NCBI RefSeq assembly: GCF_002563895.1
Contig: NZ_PDJB01000001.1
Coordinates: forward strand, 5,501,501-5,565,500
Source of the DNA: Pseudomonas lurida
GTDB taxonomy: Bacteria; Pseudomonadota; Gammaproteobacteria; Pseudomonadales; Pseudomonadaceae
Length of the DNA stretch: 64,000 nucleotides
Reading direction: 5' to 3'
The position numbers and the translations under genes were made by a program. Under the pieces are notes generated by a model. It had not been told where the DNA came from. It was given only the letters and a program-made list of their open reading frames with translations, and ran no database searches. This document shows, piece by piece, positions 22,207 through 30,586 of the stretch; positions within the stretch are counted from its first letter, which is position 1, and each line of letters opens with the position of its first letter.

Positions 22207-22300
22207 TGTAGGAGCGGGCTTGCCCGCGAATGCGGTGGTTCAGCTGACACTTGCAGTGACTGGCACGCCGCCTTAAGCGGGCAGGCCCGCTCACACATTT
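22207..22300. repeat. REPIN, class A variant
   Basis: TGTAGGAGCGGGCTTGCCCG at 22207 faces GGGCAGGCCCGCTCACACAT near 22279-22298. The right arm has several mismatches, so this copy is partly decayed. It lies between holA and arfA. Confidence 0.75.
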
Positions 22301-22415
22301 TGACCGTGTACACCTTCAAATTTTCTATATGTCCTACACATCGACGGGCTTTACAGCGGCTGGACTTCGGCAGATGATTTGCGCCGCTTCCTCCCACTCC
22401 ACGAGAGCACCAGCC

Positions 22416-22580
22416 ATGAGCAAAAAGCCATCCAAGCATGGCCCCAACAAGGCCAAGTCCATCATCGCCCAGCCACTGTTCCGCAGCCGTCAGGAACGCG
22501 CCGGCAAGGGCAAAGGCAGCTACCGCCGCGAAGCCTTCCAGTCTAATAGCTGGGAGGCTTCTTACTTTCTGGCTGCCTGA
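22416..22580 (+). CDS. arfA: Alternative ribosome-rescue factor ArfA
   Basis: The 54-residue basic protein begins MSKKPSKHGPNKAKSIIAQP and contains PLFRSRQE and GKGKGSYRRE, the conserved ArfA core (compare PLFRQR and KGKGSYMRK of E. coli). ArfA enters stalled non-stop ribosomes and recruits RF2 when trans-translation (tmRNA/SmpB) fails. The C-terminal third is variable. Codons 39-49 are occupied by a 12-bp hairpin (22530-22561). In other bacteria arfA mRNA is cut or terminated at such a hairpin, so that it is itself a non-stop message destroyed by tmRNA unless that system is saturated. An upstream in-frame extension to 22329 lacks homology. Confidence 0.9.
   Translation: MSKKPSKHGPNKAKSIIAQPLFRSRQERAGKGKGSYRREAFQSNSWEASYFLAA
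22530..22561 (+). promoter_or_regulatory. Hairpin inside arfA coding sequence (non-stop control)
   Basis: GAAGCCTTCCAG (22530-22541) pairs with CTGGGAGGCTTC (22550-22561) across an 8-base loop, with 11 Watson-Crick pairs and one G-U. It is followed by the U-rich TTACTTTCT and lies before the stop codon at 22578. The position matches the RNase III or terminator hairpin that truncates arfA mRNA in E. coli and Haemophilus, making its expression depend on failure of tmRNA. Confidence 0.75.
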
Positions 22581-22641
22581 AGGCAAGCGCCCCTCTGGCA
22601 TGATAAGGTCTGTACCTGATTTGTAATCCCTGGACCTGTGC

Positions 22642-23967
22642 ATGCCCTCTAGTCTTTCCCGTCGTTGGCACCTTCGCCAACTGATCGCTGCCTCCAGCCT
22701 CATTCTGCTTGTCGCCTGTGCGGAGAAACCCACCGCCGCCGACGCTCAACCGCTGCCCAAGCTCCAGACCGCCCCCGTGGTAGCGCCCGCTGTCGTGGCA
22801 CCGCTGGCCGTGGACAACCTCGATATCCAGCCGACCCAGACCTTTGCCGAATGGCAGGCTGGCTTTCGCGTGCAGGCCCTGCAGGCCGGTATCACCGCGG
22901 CCGTTTTCGACAATGCCTTCGCCAATGTCACCCCCGACATGGCGGTGATCCGCGCCGACCGCAGCCAGCCGGAATTTTCCCGGCCGGTGTGGGAATACCT
23001 CGACGGCGCCCTGTCGCCCGTGCGCGTGCGTAATGGCCAGGCATTGCTGATCAAGTACGCCGATATCCTGCAAAGCATCGAACAGCGGTATGGCGTCGAC
23101 CGCCAGGCGCTGGTGTCGGTCTGGGGCATGGAGAGCAACTTTGGCCAGTTCCAGGGCAACAACTCGGTGATCCGCTCGCTGGCGACCCTGGCCTACGAAG
23201 GCCGTCGCCCGGCGTTTGCCCAGGCGCAGTTGCTGGCGGCGTTGCAAATCATCCAGCACGGCGACATCCAGGCTGACCAGATGAAAGGCTCCTGGGCCGG
23301 GGCCATGGGCCAGACCCAATTTATCCCGACCACCTATAACACCCACGCCGTGGACTTCGATGGCGACGGTCGCCGCGACATCTGGAACAGCCCGGCCGAT
23401 GCCCTAGCCTCCACCGCGCATTACCTGCAAAGCTCTGGCTGGCAGAAAGGCCAGCCGTGGGGCTTCGAGGTGAAACAGCTGCCGGCGAACTTCGACTACG
23501 CCCTGGCTGACGGTGGCGTGCGCAAAACCATCGCCGAGTGGCTGAAACTGGGCATCCAACTGCCGCCTGGCGCGAGCATGCCGCCCAACGTCGACCAACT
23601 GTCCGCCGCCCTGCTGCTGCCGGCGGGTTATCGCGGCCCTGCGTTCCTGGTGCTGGATAACTTCCGCGCAATCCTCAAGTACAACAACTCGTCGTCCTAC
23701 GCGCTGGCGGTTGGCCTGCTGTCGGAACGCTTCGGTGGTGGTGGCGTGATTCGCGGCGATTGGCCGAAGGACGAGCTGCCGCTGAGCCGCTCCCAGCGCA
23801 TCGACTTGCAGACGGCCCTGAGTGCCAACGGCTATGACGCGGGCAACCCGGACGGGATTATTGGCGCCAACACGCGCAAGGCGATCCGTGCGGCACAGCA
23901 GGCGCTGGGCTGGCCGGCAGATGGCTATCCGACGGTAAAACTGCTGGAATCGTTGCAGGGTCGGTAG
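22642..23967 (+). CDS. Lytic murein transglycosylase, MltB/SltB3 type, with peptidoglycan-binding domain
   Basis: The 441-residue protein has a lipoprotein-like signal (lipobox LLVACA, Cys about 28), a low-complexity linker, and a GH103 transglycosylase domain with the catalytic Glu in VWGMESNFGQF (about residue 165) and GAMGQTQFIPTTYNTHAVDFDGD-type residues around 225-240. A C-terminal PG_binding_1 domain contains LSANGYDAGNPDG and IGANTRKAIRAAQQ. It cleaves murein to 1,6-anhydro products. Order and architecture fit P. aeruginosa SltB3. A second MltB-type enzyme without the PG-binding domain is at 29.6-30.6 kb. Confidence 0.9.
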   Translation: MPSSLSRRWHLRQLIAASSLILLVACAEKPTAADAQPLPKLQTAPVVAPAVVAPLAVDNLDIQPTQTFAEWQAGFRVQALQAGITAAVFDNAFANVTPDMAVIRADRSQPEFSRPVWEYLDGALSPVRVRNGQALLIKYADILQSIEQRYGVDRQALVSVWGMESNFGQFQGNNSVIRSLATLAYEGRRPAFAQAQLLAALQIIQHGDIQADQMKGSWAGAMGQTQFIPTTYNTHAVDFDGDGRRDIWNSPADALASTAHYLQSSGWQKGQPWGFEVKQLPANFDYALADGGVRKTIAEWLKLGIQLPPGASMPPNVDQLSAALLLPAGYRGPAFLVLDNFRAILKYNNSSSYALAVGLLSERFGGGGVIRGDWPKDELPLSRSQRIDLQTALSANGYDAGNPDGIIGANTRKAIRAAQQALGWPADGYPTVKLLESLQGR

Positions 23968-23983
23968 ATCGTCGTAAGGCAAC

Positions 23984-24052
23984 TACCGCTATCGCAGGCA
24001 AGCCAGCCCCCACGGGAATGCGTTCCAACCGTGGGCGCTGGCATGCCTGTAA
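23984..24052. repeat. REPIN, class B
   Basis: CTATCGCAGGCAAGCCAGCC near 23988 and GTGGGCGCTGGCATGCCTGT near 24031 are inverted units of the class B family around a short centre (CACGG...CCGTG). It sits in the convergent gap between the transglycosylase gene and ldcA. Confidence 0.75.
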
Positions 24053-24078
24053 AGACGACCGGGGAAACACCATCACGC

Positions 24079-25011
24079 TCAGGGTTTGAGCACGACATCC
24101 TGCTCCAACACCAGCCTCTTCTCCCCCGCATCCAGCCGCACCCGCGCGCCCATTGGCAACGTCAAGTTCGGGTCACAATGCCCACTGCGCCAGCCGGCCA
24201 ATACCGGGATACCCAGTGGCGCGAAGGTCTGCTTCAGCAACCGCGCCAACGCCATGTTATCCACGCCCGCCACATCACCCACCAGCACGCCAGCAACCTG
24301 TGCCAACTTGCCGGCAAGACGCAGGTGCGTCAGCAGGCGGTCAATGCGATAAATCGGCTCGTTGACGTCCTCGATCAGCAGGATGATGCCTTCTGCATCG
24401 ATCTCGTAAGGCGTGCCCATGACCGCCGCGATCATCGACAGGTTGCCACCCAGCAAGCGCCCGCAGGCGATGCCAGGTTCGAGGGTGGTCAGTGGATAGG
24501 CCACCGGGTGCATCAACTCACTGCCGGCGCTCAAGTGGCCGCGTAGCAGGTTGAACAGGGAGGACTCGGTGGGTTGTTGCTTGTCGCCGAGCAGATCGGC
24601 GTTGAGCATCGGTCCGTGGAAGGTCACAAAACCCGCGTAGCGGCTGATTGCCAGATGCAGCGCGGTGATGTCGCTGTAACCCACGAAGGGCTTGGGGTTG
24701 GCACGTAGCAGGTCGAAGTCCAGGCTATCGAGCAGACGTGGCGTACCGTAGCCGCCGCGCAGGCAGAAAACGGCGTCGATTTCAGGGTCGGCAAAGGCAT
24801 TGTGAAGGTCGGCAAGGCGGACTTTATCGCTGCCGGCGAGGTAGCCGTCGCGCTCATAGACACCCGGGAAGATTCGCAACTCATAGCCGCGTGCGCGCAT
24901 CCATTGGCCGGCTTTTTCGACGTCCAGCGCGGCAGGGCCGGCGGGGGCGATCAGGGCGATCGTGCCTTCGGGGCGAAGGGCGGGTACAGCGGCGGTTACT
25001 TTACCGGTCAT
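24079..25011 (-). CDS. ldcA: Muramoyltetrapeptide carboxypeptidase (LD-carboxypeptidase)
   Basis: From ATG 25011 the protein is 310 residues (LdcA family about 300). It removes the terminal D-Ala from cytosolic tetrapeptides during murein recycling. The N-terminus has GTIALIAPAGPAA, the middle CLRGGYGTPRLLDSLDFD, and the nucleophilic Ser lies in FVGYSDITALHLA. ILLIEDVNEPIYRIDR contains a Glu and the C-terminal region the His of the S66 catalytic triad. An upstream start at 25044 is possible but unsupported. It complements the Mpl ligase at 45 kb, which reuses recycled tripeptides. Confidence 0.9.
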   Translation of the reverse strand: MTGKVTAAVPALRPEGTIALIAPAGPAALDVEKAGQWMRARGYELRIFPGVYERDGYLAGSDKVRLADLHNAFADPEIDAVFCLRGGYGTPRLLDSLDFDLLRANPKPFVGYSDITALHLAISRYAGFVTFHGPMLNADLLGDKQQPTESSLFNLLRGHLSAGSELMHPVAYPLTTLEPGIACGRLLGGNLSMIAAVMGTPYEIDAEGIILLIEDVNEPIYRIDRLLTHLRLAGKLAQVAGVLVGDVAGVDNMALARLLKQTFAPLGIPVLAGWRSGHCDPNLTLPMGARVRLDAGEKRLVLEQDVVLKP

Positions 25012-25042
25012 CCATGGTCTCCCCAACATCGACGCAGAACCC

Positions 25043-25134
25043 AATGTGGGAGCGGGCTTGCTCGCGAACGCGGAGTATCAGCCTATAAACCAGGTGACTG
25101 ATACACCGATTTCGCGAGCAAGCCCGCTCCCACA
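25043..25134. repeat. REPIN, class A
   Basis: AATGTGGGAGCGGGCTTGCT at 25043 and AGCAAGCCCGCTCCCACA ending at 25134 form the inverted pair. The inner part carries GACTGATACACCG, also found in the copies near 37552 and 43909, so members of this group share more than their REP ends. It lies in the gap between the divergently positioned ends of ldcA and lipA. Confidence 0.87.
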
Positions 25135-25167
25135 CAAGCCCGCCTCCACATTCAATTGCGGTGCGGC

Positions 25168-26193
25168 TTACGAGACCAGGCTCGCCTTGACCAGCTTGGC
25201 CTGCTCGTCCGCATGGTACGAGGAACGGACCAACGGGCCCGAGGCCACGTTCTTGAAGCCCATCTTGTAGCCTTCTTCGGCGAACCAGGCGAAGGTGTCC
25301 GGGTGCACGAAACGCTGCACTGGCAAGTGGCTGCGGGACGGTTGCAGGTACTGGCCCAGGGTCAACATGTCGATGTCGTGTTCGCGCATGCGTTTCATGA
25401 CTTCGATCACTTCTTCGTCGGTCTCGCCAAGGCCCAGCATCAAGCCGGACTTGGTCGGGATGTGCGGCATCATCTGCTTGAATTTCTGCAGCAGGGTCAG
25501 CGACCACTGGTAGTCCGAACCGGGGCGGGCAGCCTTGTACAGGCGCGGCACGGTTTCAAGGTTGTGGTTGAACACATCCGGCGGCTCGGCGGCGGTGATT
25601 TCCAGCGCCACGTCCATACGCCCACGGTAGTCCGGGACCAGGGTTTCGAGCATCACGTTCGGCGACAGCTTGCGGATTTCGCGGATGCAGTCGGCAAAGT
25701 GCTGGGCACCGCCGTCACGCAGGTCGTCGCGGTCTACCGAAGTGATCACTACATACTTGAGTTTCAGGTCGGCGATGGCGATGGCCAGGCTTTCCGGCTC
25801 ATTGACGTCCAGTGGTTTCGGACGACCGTGGCCCACGTCGCAGAACGGACAACGACGGGTGCAGATGTCACCCATGATCATGAAAGTGGCGGTGCCGCCG
25901 GAGAAGCACTCACCCAGGTTCGGGCAGGACGCTTCTTCGCACACGCTGTGCAGCTTGTGCTTGCGCAGCAGGGCCTTGATACGGTCGACTTCCGGCGAAA
26001 CCGGGATGCGCACGCGGATCCAGTCAGGCTTCTTCGGCAGTTCGGTGGTCGGAATGATCTTCACCGGGATGCGTGCAACCTTCTCGGCGCCGCGCAGCTT
26101 GACGCCGGCTTCCACCTTGGCACGCGGGGCCGGGGCCGGACGTTCGGTGACGTCCAGCGTCGGGATCATGGTTTGCACTGCATCAGTAGTCAT
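25168..26193 (-). CDS. lipA: Lipoyl synthase
   Basis: The 341-residue radical-SAM enzyme inserts two sulfurs into octanoyl chains on E2 and H proteins. The auxiliary cluster motif [12 protein letters not shown] (C-X4-C-X5-C), the SAM cluster motif CTRRCPFC and the C-terminal RSSY ([10 protein letters not shown]), which ligates the auxiliary cluster, are all intact. The N-terminal extension of about 60 residues is longer than in E. coli, as usual in Pseudomonas. It lies two bases downstream of lipB; dacA-ybeD-lipB-lipA are arranged in one direction. Confidence 0.97.
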   Translation of the reverse strand: MTTDAVQTMIPTLDVTERPAPAPRAKVEAGVKLRGAEKVARIPVKIIPTTELPKKPDWIRVRIPVSPEVDRIKALLRKHKLHSVCEEASCPNLGECFSGGTATFMIMGDICTRRCPFCDVGHGRPKPLDVNEPESLAIAIADLKLKYVVITSVDRDDLRDGGAQHFADCIREIRKLSPNVMLETLVPDYRGRMDVALEITAAEPPDVFNHNLETVPRLYKAARPGSDYQWSLTLLQKFKQMMPHIPTKSGLMLGLGETDEEVIEVMKRMREHDIDMLTLGQYLQPSRSHLPVQRFVHPDTFAWFAEEGYKMGFKNVASGPLVRSSYHADEQAKLVKASLVS

Positions 26194-26195
26194 AA

Positions 26196-26843
26196 TCAGT
26201 CGATTCCGCCCGTGAGGGTCGTCTGCTCAGCATAGTCGAGGTGTTTGACGAGCTGCGCACGCAGCCGGGCACTTACCTCGGCAAATTTAATCGGTGTGGC
26301 GTGGTCACTCAGTTGCGTCATCGCCAACCCGGCATAACCACACGGGTTGATCCGCCGGAACGGTGCCAGGTCCATGTCCACGTTCAGGGCCAGGCCATGA
26401 AAGGAACAACCGTGGCGAATGCGCAGGCCCAGGGAGGCGATTTTCGCGCCGTCGACATACACACCCGGTGCATCCGGCTTGGCCGCGGCGGTCACGCCGT
26501 AACTGGCCAACAGTTCGATCAGGCAAGCCTCCATGCGGCTGACCAGGTCGCGCACGCCAAACCCCAGCTTGCGCACATCCAGCAGCAGGTAAGCCACCAG
26601 TTGGCCCGGACCATGGTAAGTCACTTGGCCACCTCGGTCGACCTGCACCACCGGAATATCACCCGGCAACAACAGATGCTCAGCCTTGCCAGCCTGGCCC
26701 TGGGTGAAGACCGGCGGGTGTTCGACCAGCCAGATCTCATCGGGGGCCGACGTGCCGCGCTCATTTGTGAACCGCTGCATGGCGTGCCAGACGGGCTCGT
26801 AGTCCATCCGACCGAGCTCGCGAAAGCCCAGGACCTGTGACAT
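26196..26843 (-). CDS. lipB: Octanoyl-[ACP]:protein N-octanoyltransferase
   Basis: The 215-residue enzyme transfers octanoyl groups from acyl carrier protein to lipoyl domains, the step before Lip[20 protein letters not shown] is the family signature, [13 protein letters not shown] holds the catalytic Lys, and the INPCGYAGL motif holds the catalytic Cys. The ATG at 26843 overlaps the ybeD stop codon as TGATG; a GTG three bases earlier is the alternative start. Confidence 0.95.
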   Translation of the reverse strand: MSQVLGFRELGRMDYEPVWHAMQRFTNERGTSAPDEIWLVEHPPVFTQGQAGKAEHLLLPGDIPVVQVDRGGQVTYHGPGQLVAYLLLDVRKLGFGVRDLVSRMEACLIELLASYGVTAAAKPDAPGVYVDGAKIASLGLRIRHGCSFHGLALNVDMDLAPFRRINPCGYAGLAMTQLSDHATPIKFAEVSARLRAQLVKHLDYAEQTTLTGGID

Positions 26844-27124
26844 CACAGCACCATGTGCACGAAGCCGGTAGCCCGCAGTTCGCTGTTGATGTTGTAGAGC
26901 TGGTCCTGATCCGTCGCAACGATGTGCAACTGGATCGTGGTGTATTTACCCGTGGAGCTTTGACGCTCGTCCACGCGGTTGTCGTTGATCGTCGCGTACT
27001 TTCTGACGATCTCGAGAATCTTGTCCTTGCGGCCCACGCCGGTATCGCTGATCACCTTGACGGGATAATCCGTCACTGGGAATTCGATCTTGGGCGCCTT
27101 TACTTCTACTTCTTTATCGGTCAT
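26843..27124 (-). CDS. ybeD: YbeD family protein (DUF493)
   Basis: The 93-residue protein matches the small ACT-like YbeD/DUF493 family found before lipB in most gammaproteobacteria. It has an N-terminal [14 protein letters not shown] and a central [20 protein letters not shown] core with a ferredoxin-like beta-alpha-beta pattern. Its function is unproven; a regulatory role in lipoate metabolism has been suggested from the linkage. Its stop codon overlaps the lipB start by one base. Confidence 0.9.
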   Translation of the reverse strand: MTDKEVEVKAPKIEFPVTDYPVKVISDTGVGRKDKILEIVRKYATINDNRVDERQSSTGKYTTIQLHIVATDQDQLYNINSELRATGFVHMVL

Positions 27125-27162
27125 GGCGTAACGGCCTCGTAAGCGTAAGCCGTGGCGACGGG

Positions 27163-27195
27163 CAAAGCCCCGTGTCGGATCAACACGGGGCTTTG
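27163..27195 (-). terminator. Terminator after dacA
   Basis: CAAAGCCCCGTGT (27163-27175) and ACACGGGGCTTTG (27183-27195) form a perfect 13-bp stem with a 7-base loop, just beyond the dacA stop at 27209. Read on the minus strand the stem ends in TTTG. It probably separates dacA from ybeD-lipB-lipA and works in this direction. Confidence 0.7.
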
Positions 27196-27208
27196 CAGGT
27201 GCACACTA

Positions 27209-28366
27209 TCAGTTGAACAAGCTGTAGAAGAATAGACGGATGCTATCCCAGACGCGGCGGAAGATACCACCCTCGTCGACGGCGTCCAGCGCGATCAGGT
27301 CGGCACTGTGCACCACTTTGTCGTCCAGCTTCACTTCGACCTTGCCGATCACATCACCCTTGGCGATTGGGGCAACCAATTGCGGGTTCATGGTCATGCT
27401 GGCCGCGAGCTTTTTCAGCTGGCCTTTAGGCATGGTCAGGGTCAGGTCGTCAGCCAGGCCGGCCTTGACCTGGGAGGTAGCGCCTTTCCACACCGGCGCG
27501 GTCGCCAGCTCAGCACCCTTCTGGTAGAAGGTCTGGGTTTCGAAGAAACGGAAACCGTAGGTCAGCAGTTTTTGCGTCTCGGCCGCACGGGCCTGTTCGC
27601 TGTTGGTGCCGAAGACTACGGCGATCAGGCGTTGGCCGTCACGGACAGCAGACGACACCATGCAGTAGCCGGCTTCGTCGGTGTGGCCGGTTTTCAGGCC
27701 ATCGACAGTCTTGTCGCGCCACAGCAGCAGGTTGCGGTTAGGCTGCTTGATGTTGTTCCAGAAGAATTCCTTCTGGGAGTAGATCGCGTAGTGCACCGGG
27801 TCGACACGGATGATCGCGCGCGCCAGGATCGCCATGTCATGAGCCGACGAGTAGTGCTCTGGGTTCGGCAGGCCGGTCGGGTTCATGAAGTGGCTGTTGG
27901 TCATGCCCAGGTCGGCCACGGTTTTGTTCATCATGTCGGCGAACGCGTCTTCGCTGCCGGCGATGTGCTCGGCCAGGGCGACGCTGGCGTCGTTACCGGA
28001 CTGGATGATGATGCCGTGCAGCAGGTCGCTCACGGTGACCTGCGAGCCGACCTTGATGAACATCCGCGAACCACCGGTACGCCAGGCGTTTTCGCTGACC
28101 GTCACCGGGTCGTTCTCGCCGATCTGGCCGCGACGGATTTCCAGGGTCGCGATGTAGGCGGTCATCAGTTTGGTCAGGCTGGCAGGCGGCAGGCGCTGGT
28201 CACCATTGCTCTCGACCAGCACGTTGCCACTGGCGGCATCCATGAGGACCCAGGACTTGGCGGCCAGTTGCGGTGAAGCTGGCACCATTTCAACCGCCCA
28301 GGCGGCCGGGGTGATGATCAGCGAGATAAGCAGGCACGTGCGTTTGGCTAAGGTGGTGATGTTCAT
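27209..28366 (-). CDS. dacA: D-alanyl-D-alanine carboxypeptidase (PBP5 type)
   Basis: The 385-residue protein has a signal peptide (ending AAWA-VEM), the S11 peptidase domain with the three active-site motifs SLTKLM (Ser nucleophile), SGNDAS and KTGHTD, a C-terminal beta domain, and an amphipathic C-terminal anchor (WDSIRLFFYSLFN) that holds it to the outer face of the inner membrane. It trims the fifth residue of murein stem peptides. In P. aeruginosa the gene at this position is called dacC. It ends the rod-shape and wall block that begins with proA. Confidence 0.93.
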   Translation of the reverse strand: MNITTLAKRTCLLISLIITPAAWAVEMVPASPQLAAKSWVLMDAASGNVLVESNGDQRLPPASLTKLMTAYIATLEIRRGQIGENDPVTVSENAWRTGGSRMFIKVGSQVTVSDLLHGIIIQSGNDASVALAEHIAGSEDAFADMMNKTVADLGMTNSHFMNPTGLPNPEHYSSAHDMAILARAIIRVDPVHYAIYSQKEFFWNNIKQPNRNLLLWRDKTVDGLKTGHTDEAGYCMVSSAVRDGQRLIAVVFGTNSEQARAAETQKLLTYGFRFFETQTFYQKGAELATAPVWKGATSQVKAGLADDLTLTMPKGQLKKLAASMTMNPQLVAPIAKGDVIGKVEVKLDDKVVHSADLIALDAVDEGGIFRRVWDSIRLFFYSLFN

Positions 28367-28560
28367 CCGTCTCTCGAAATTGCTTATGGAAACTTGCCCT
28401 CGCGGGCAAAACTTATTCAGACAGCCCGCTTCCAGACTGTCACGTGTTCGGTTGCCCGCTCACCCCTTGCCCCTGGGTTTTTATTCTTCAACGAGCCAAC
28501 AACCAGGGTTCAAGCCCGCGCACGAGCCTGAACCATCAATTCTCTATTCTTCGGCAGGGC

Positions 28561-29559
28561 TTATTCCGCCGTCACTACGCTGGGTTGCCCCAGGTTGGCC
28601 AGGCGCACGCTGTTCTGCACTTGCGCGACCTCGCTCGGCGAACCGATCGGGCCCATGCGTACTCGGTGCAACGTCTGCTGGTTACGCACGATGGAGCTGA
28701 TGAACACCGGCGCATTGACCATGCTGCTGAGCTTGGACCTTAACAGTTCTGCCGCATCCGGGTTGGCGAAAGCGCCCACCTGCAGGTATTGCCCACCCGC
28801 CAGCGAAGCACCCTGCGCGGCCTGCGGCACGGCCACGGTGTCCGGCGCGTGTTGCTGTGGCGGCGGCGTCCACTGCTCGACCTTGCCGGCCGACGCGGTG
28901 ATTTGCGGTTGCGGTGTCTGTGGCTCGTTGAGCATCAACGGAGCCGGTTTGCCACGCTGGGCCCAGTACTGGGCCGGGTCGATGCCTTCGACCTTGACCC
29001 GCGCAGTACCGGTTTCGGCATAACCGAGTTTCTTCGCAGCGGCGTAGGACAAGTCGATGATGCGGTCCGAGTAGAACGGGCCACGGTCGTTGACGCGCAG
29101 GATCACGGTGCGGTTGTTGTCCAGGTTGGTCACCCGCACATAGCTGGGCAACGGCAACGTCTTGTGCGCCGCGCTCATGCCGTACAGGTCATACACTTCG
29201 CCGTTGGCGGTGTTCTGGCCGTGGAACTTGGTGCCGTACCAGGACGCCGTGCCCGATTGCACGTAGGTCTTGGATTCCTGCAACGGGAAATAGGTCTTGC
29301 CCAACACGGTGTACGGGTTGGCCTTGTAGGCACCGGTATGCAGGGTGGGCGTGGCGTCCGGGATCTTCGACACGTCGACGTCCCACCACGGCGCGCCGTC
29401 TTTGTGCGCGCGGTTGATGTCCAGGCCCGGCTGGGAACGAACAGCCGTGCCCCCGGACTTCTGCGCCGGACCACGGCTGGTGGAACAACTGACGACCAGC
29501 AGGGACAACGCGGCGAACGCCACCAGCTTGAGCGGTTTATTGAACGGCGATGCCCGCAT
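28561..29559 (-). CDS. rlpA: Septal-ring lytic transglycosylase RlpA
   Basis: The 332-residue lipoprotein has lipobox LLVVSC (Cys about 25). The double-psi beta-barrel domain holds SGTASWYGTKFHGQNTANGE and RVTNLDNNRTVILRVNDRGPF, including the catalytic Asp region. A Pro/Gln-rich linker leads to a C-terminal SPOR domain (about 255-330, QYLQVGAFANPDAAELLRSKL), which binds denuded glycan strands. RlpA of P. aeruginosa cuts such strands at the septum. Its ATG overlaps the mltB stop as TAATG. Confidence 0.94.
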   Translation of the reverse strand: MRASPFNKPLKLVAFAALSLLVVSCSTSRGPAQKSGGTAVRSQPGLDINRAHKDGAPWWDVDVSKIPDATPTLHTGAYKANPYTVLGKTYFPLQESKTYVQSGTASWYGTKFHGQNTANGEVYDLYGMSAAHKTLPLPSYVRVTNLDNNRTVILRVNDRGPFYSDRIIDLSYAAAKKLGYAETGTARVKVEGIDPAQYWAQRGKPAPLMLNEPQTPQPQITASAGKVEQWTPPPQQHAPDTVAVPQAAQGASLAGGQYLQVGAFANPDAAELLRSKLSSMVNAPVFISSIVRNQQTLHRVRMGPIGSPSEVAQVQNSVRLANLGQPSVVTAE

Positions 29560-30575
29560 TACTTGTTGCCCCGTGCTTGGACCAGCATGTCTGACAGCTG
29601 ATGCACGGCCATGGCGTACATCACACTGCGGTTATAACGCGTGATTGCGTAGAAATTCTTCAGGCCCATCCAGTATTCCGGGCCATTTTCACCTTCGAGG
29701 CGGAACGCCGTCACCGGCATATCATCGCGTGGCGCATTCTGACTCGACCAGCCCAGCGCCCGCAACTCCCCGACCGTCTTGGCCGGCTCGATGCCCTGGG
29801 TCAGGCCTTCGTCGGCGCGATCGCCGCTGACATCGGCACGGATCACCACCGGTTCGCCAGCGACCCAGCCATGGCGCTTGAAGTAGCTGGCCACGCTGCC
29901 GATGGCGTCGTCGGGGTTGCTCCAGATATTGATATGCCCGTCGCCGTCGAAGTCCACGGCGTAGGCGCGGAAGCTGCTCGGCATGAATTGCGGCAAGCCC
30001 ATCGCACCGGCGTACGACCCCTTGAGGGTCAGCGGGTCGACCTGTTCCTCGCGGGCCAGCAGCAGGAATTCGCGCAGCTCCTTGCGGAAGAAATCAGCGC
30101 GGGGCGGGTAATCGAAGCCCAGGGTCGACAAGGCGTCGATCACCCGGTAACTGCCGGTGTTACGCCCGTAGAAGGTTTCAATGCCAATGATCGCGACGAT
30201 CACTTGGGCCGGCACGCCGTATTCCTGCTCGGCGCGGGCCAGTACCGCCTCGTGTTGGCGCCAGAAGTCCACGCCACGCGCCACCCGGGCGTCGGTGAGG
30301 AACATCGGGCGGTATTCTTTCCACTGCTTCACACGTTCGGCTGGGCGGGAGATGGCGTCGAGGATCGCCTGCTTTTTCTGGGCTTCGCGGAACACGCCCA
30401 TCAGTTGCTCACCGGCGAAACCATAGTCGCGGGTAATTTCACCGACAAACTCGGCGACCTGGGGTGAACCATCGTAGTCACCGGCCTGCGCCTCTTGCGT
30501 TGCGCCCAGCAGCCCAATCAGGCCCATCCAGGACGCGTGCCGAGTCGCCCAGCCGCGCATTACTTGCATTGACAT
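29559..30575 (-). CDS. mltB: Lytic murein transglycosylase B (SltB1/MltB)
   Basis: From ATG 30575 the protein is 338 residues; AAGGTG lies seven bases upstream, which favours this start over 30605. A short signal segment ends near AQAGDYDG. The GH103 domain has IIGIETFYGRNTGS with the catalytic Glu, SYAGAMGLPQFMPSSF, and the VDFDGDGHINIW signature. Unlike the enzyme at 22.6 kb it lacks a peptidoglycan-binding domain. It is coupled to rlpA downstream and follows rodA by 11 bases. Confidence 0.92.
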   Translation of the reverse strand: MSMQVMRGWATRHASWMGLIGLLGATQEAQAGDYDGSPQVAEFVGEITRDYGFAGEQLMGVFREAQKKQAILDAISRPAERVKQWKEYRPMFLTDARVARGVDFWRQHEAVLARAEQEYGVPAQVIVAIIGIETFYGRNTGSYRVIDALSTLGFDYPPRADFFRKELREFLLLAREEQVDPLTLKGSYAGAMGLPQFMPSSFRAYAVDFDGDGHINIWSNPDDAIGSVASYFKRHGWVAGEPVVIRADVSGDRADEGLTQGIEPAKTVGELRALGWSSQNAPRDDMPVTAFRLEGENGPEYWMGLKNFYAITRYNRSVMYAMAVHQLSDMLVQARGNK

Positions 30576-30586
30576 CTTCACCTTAT

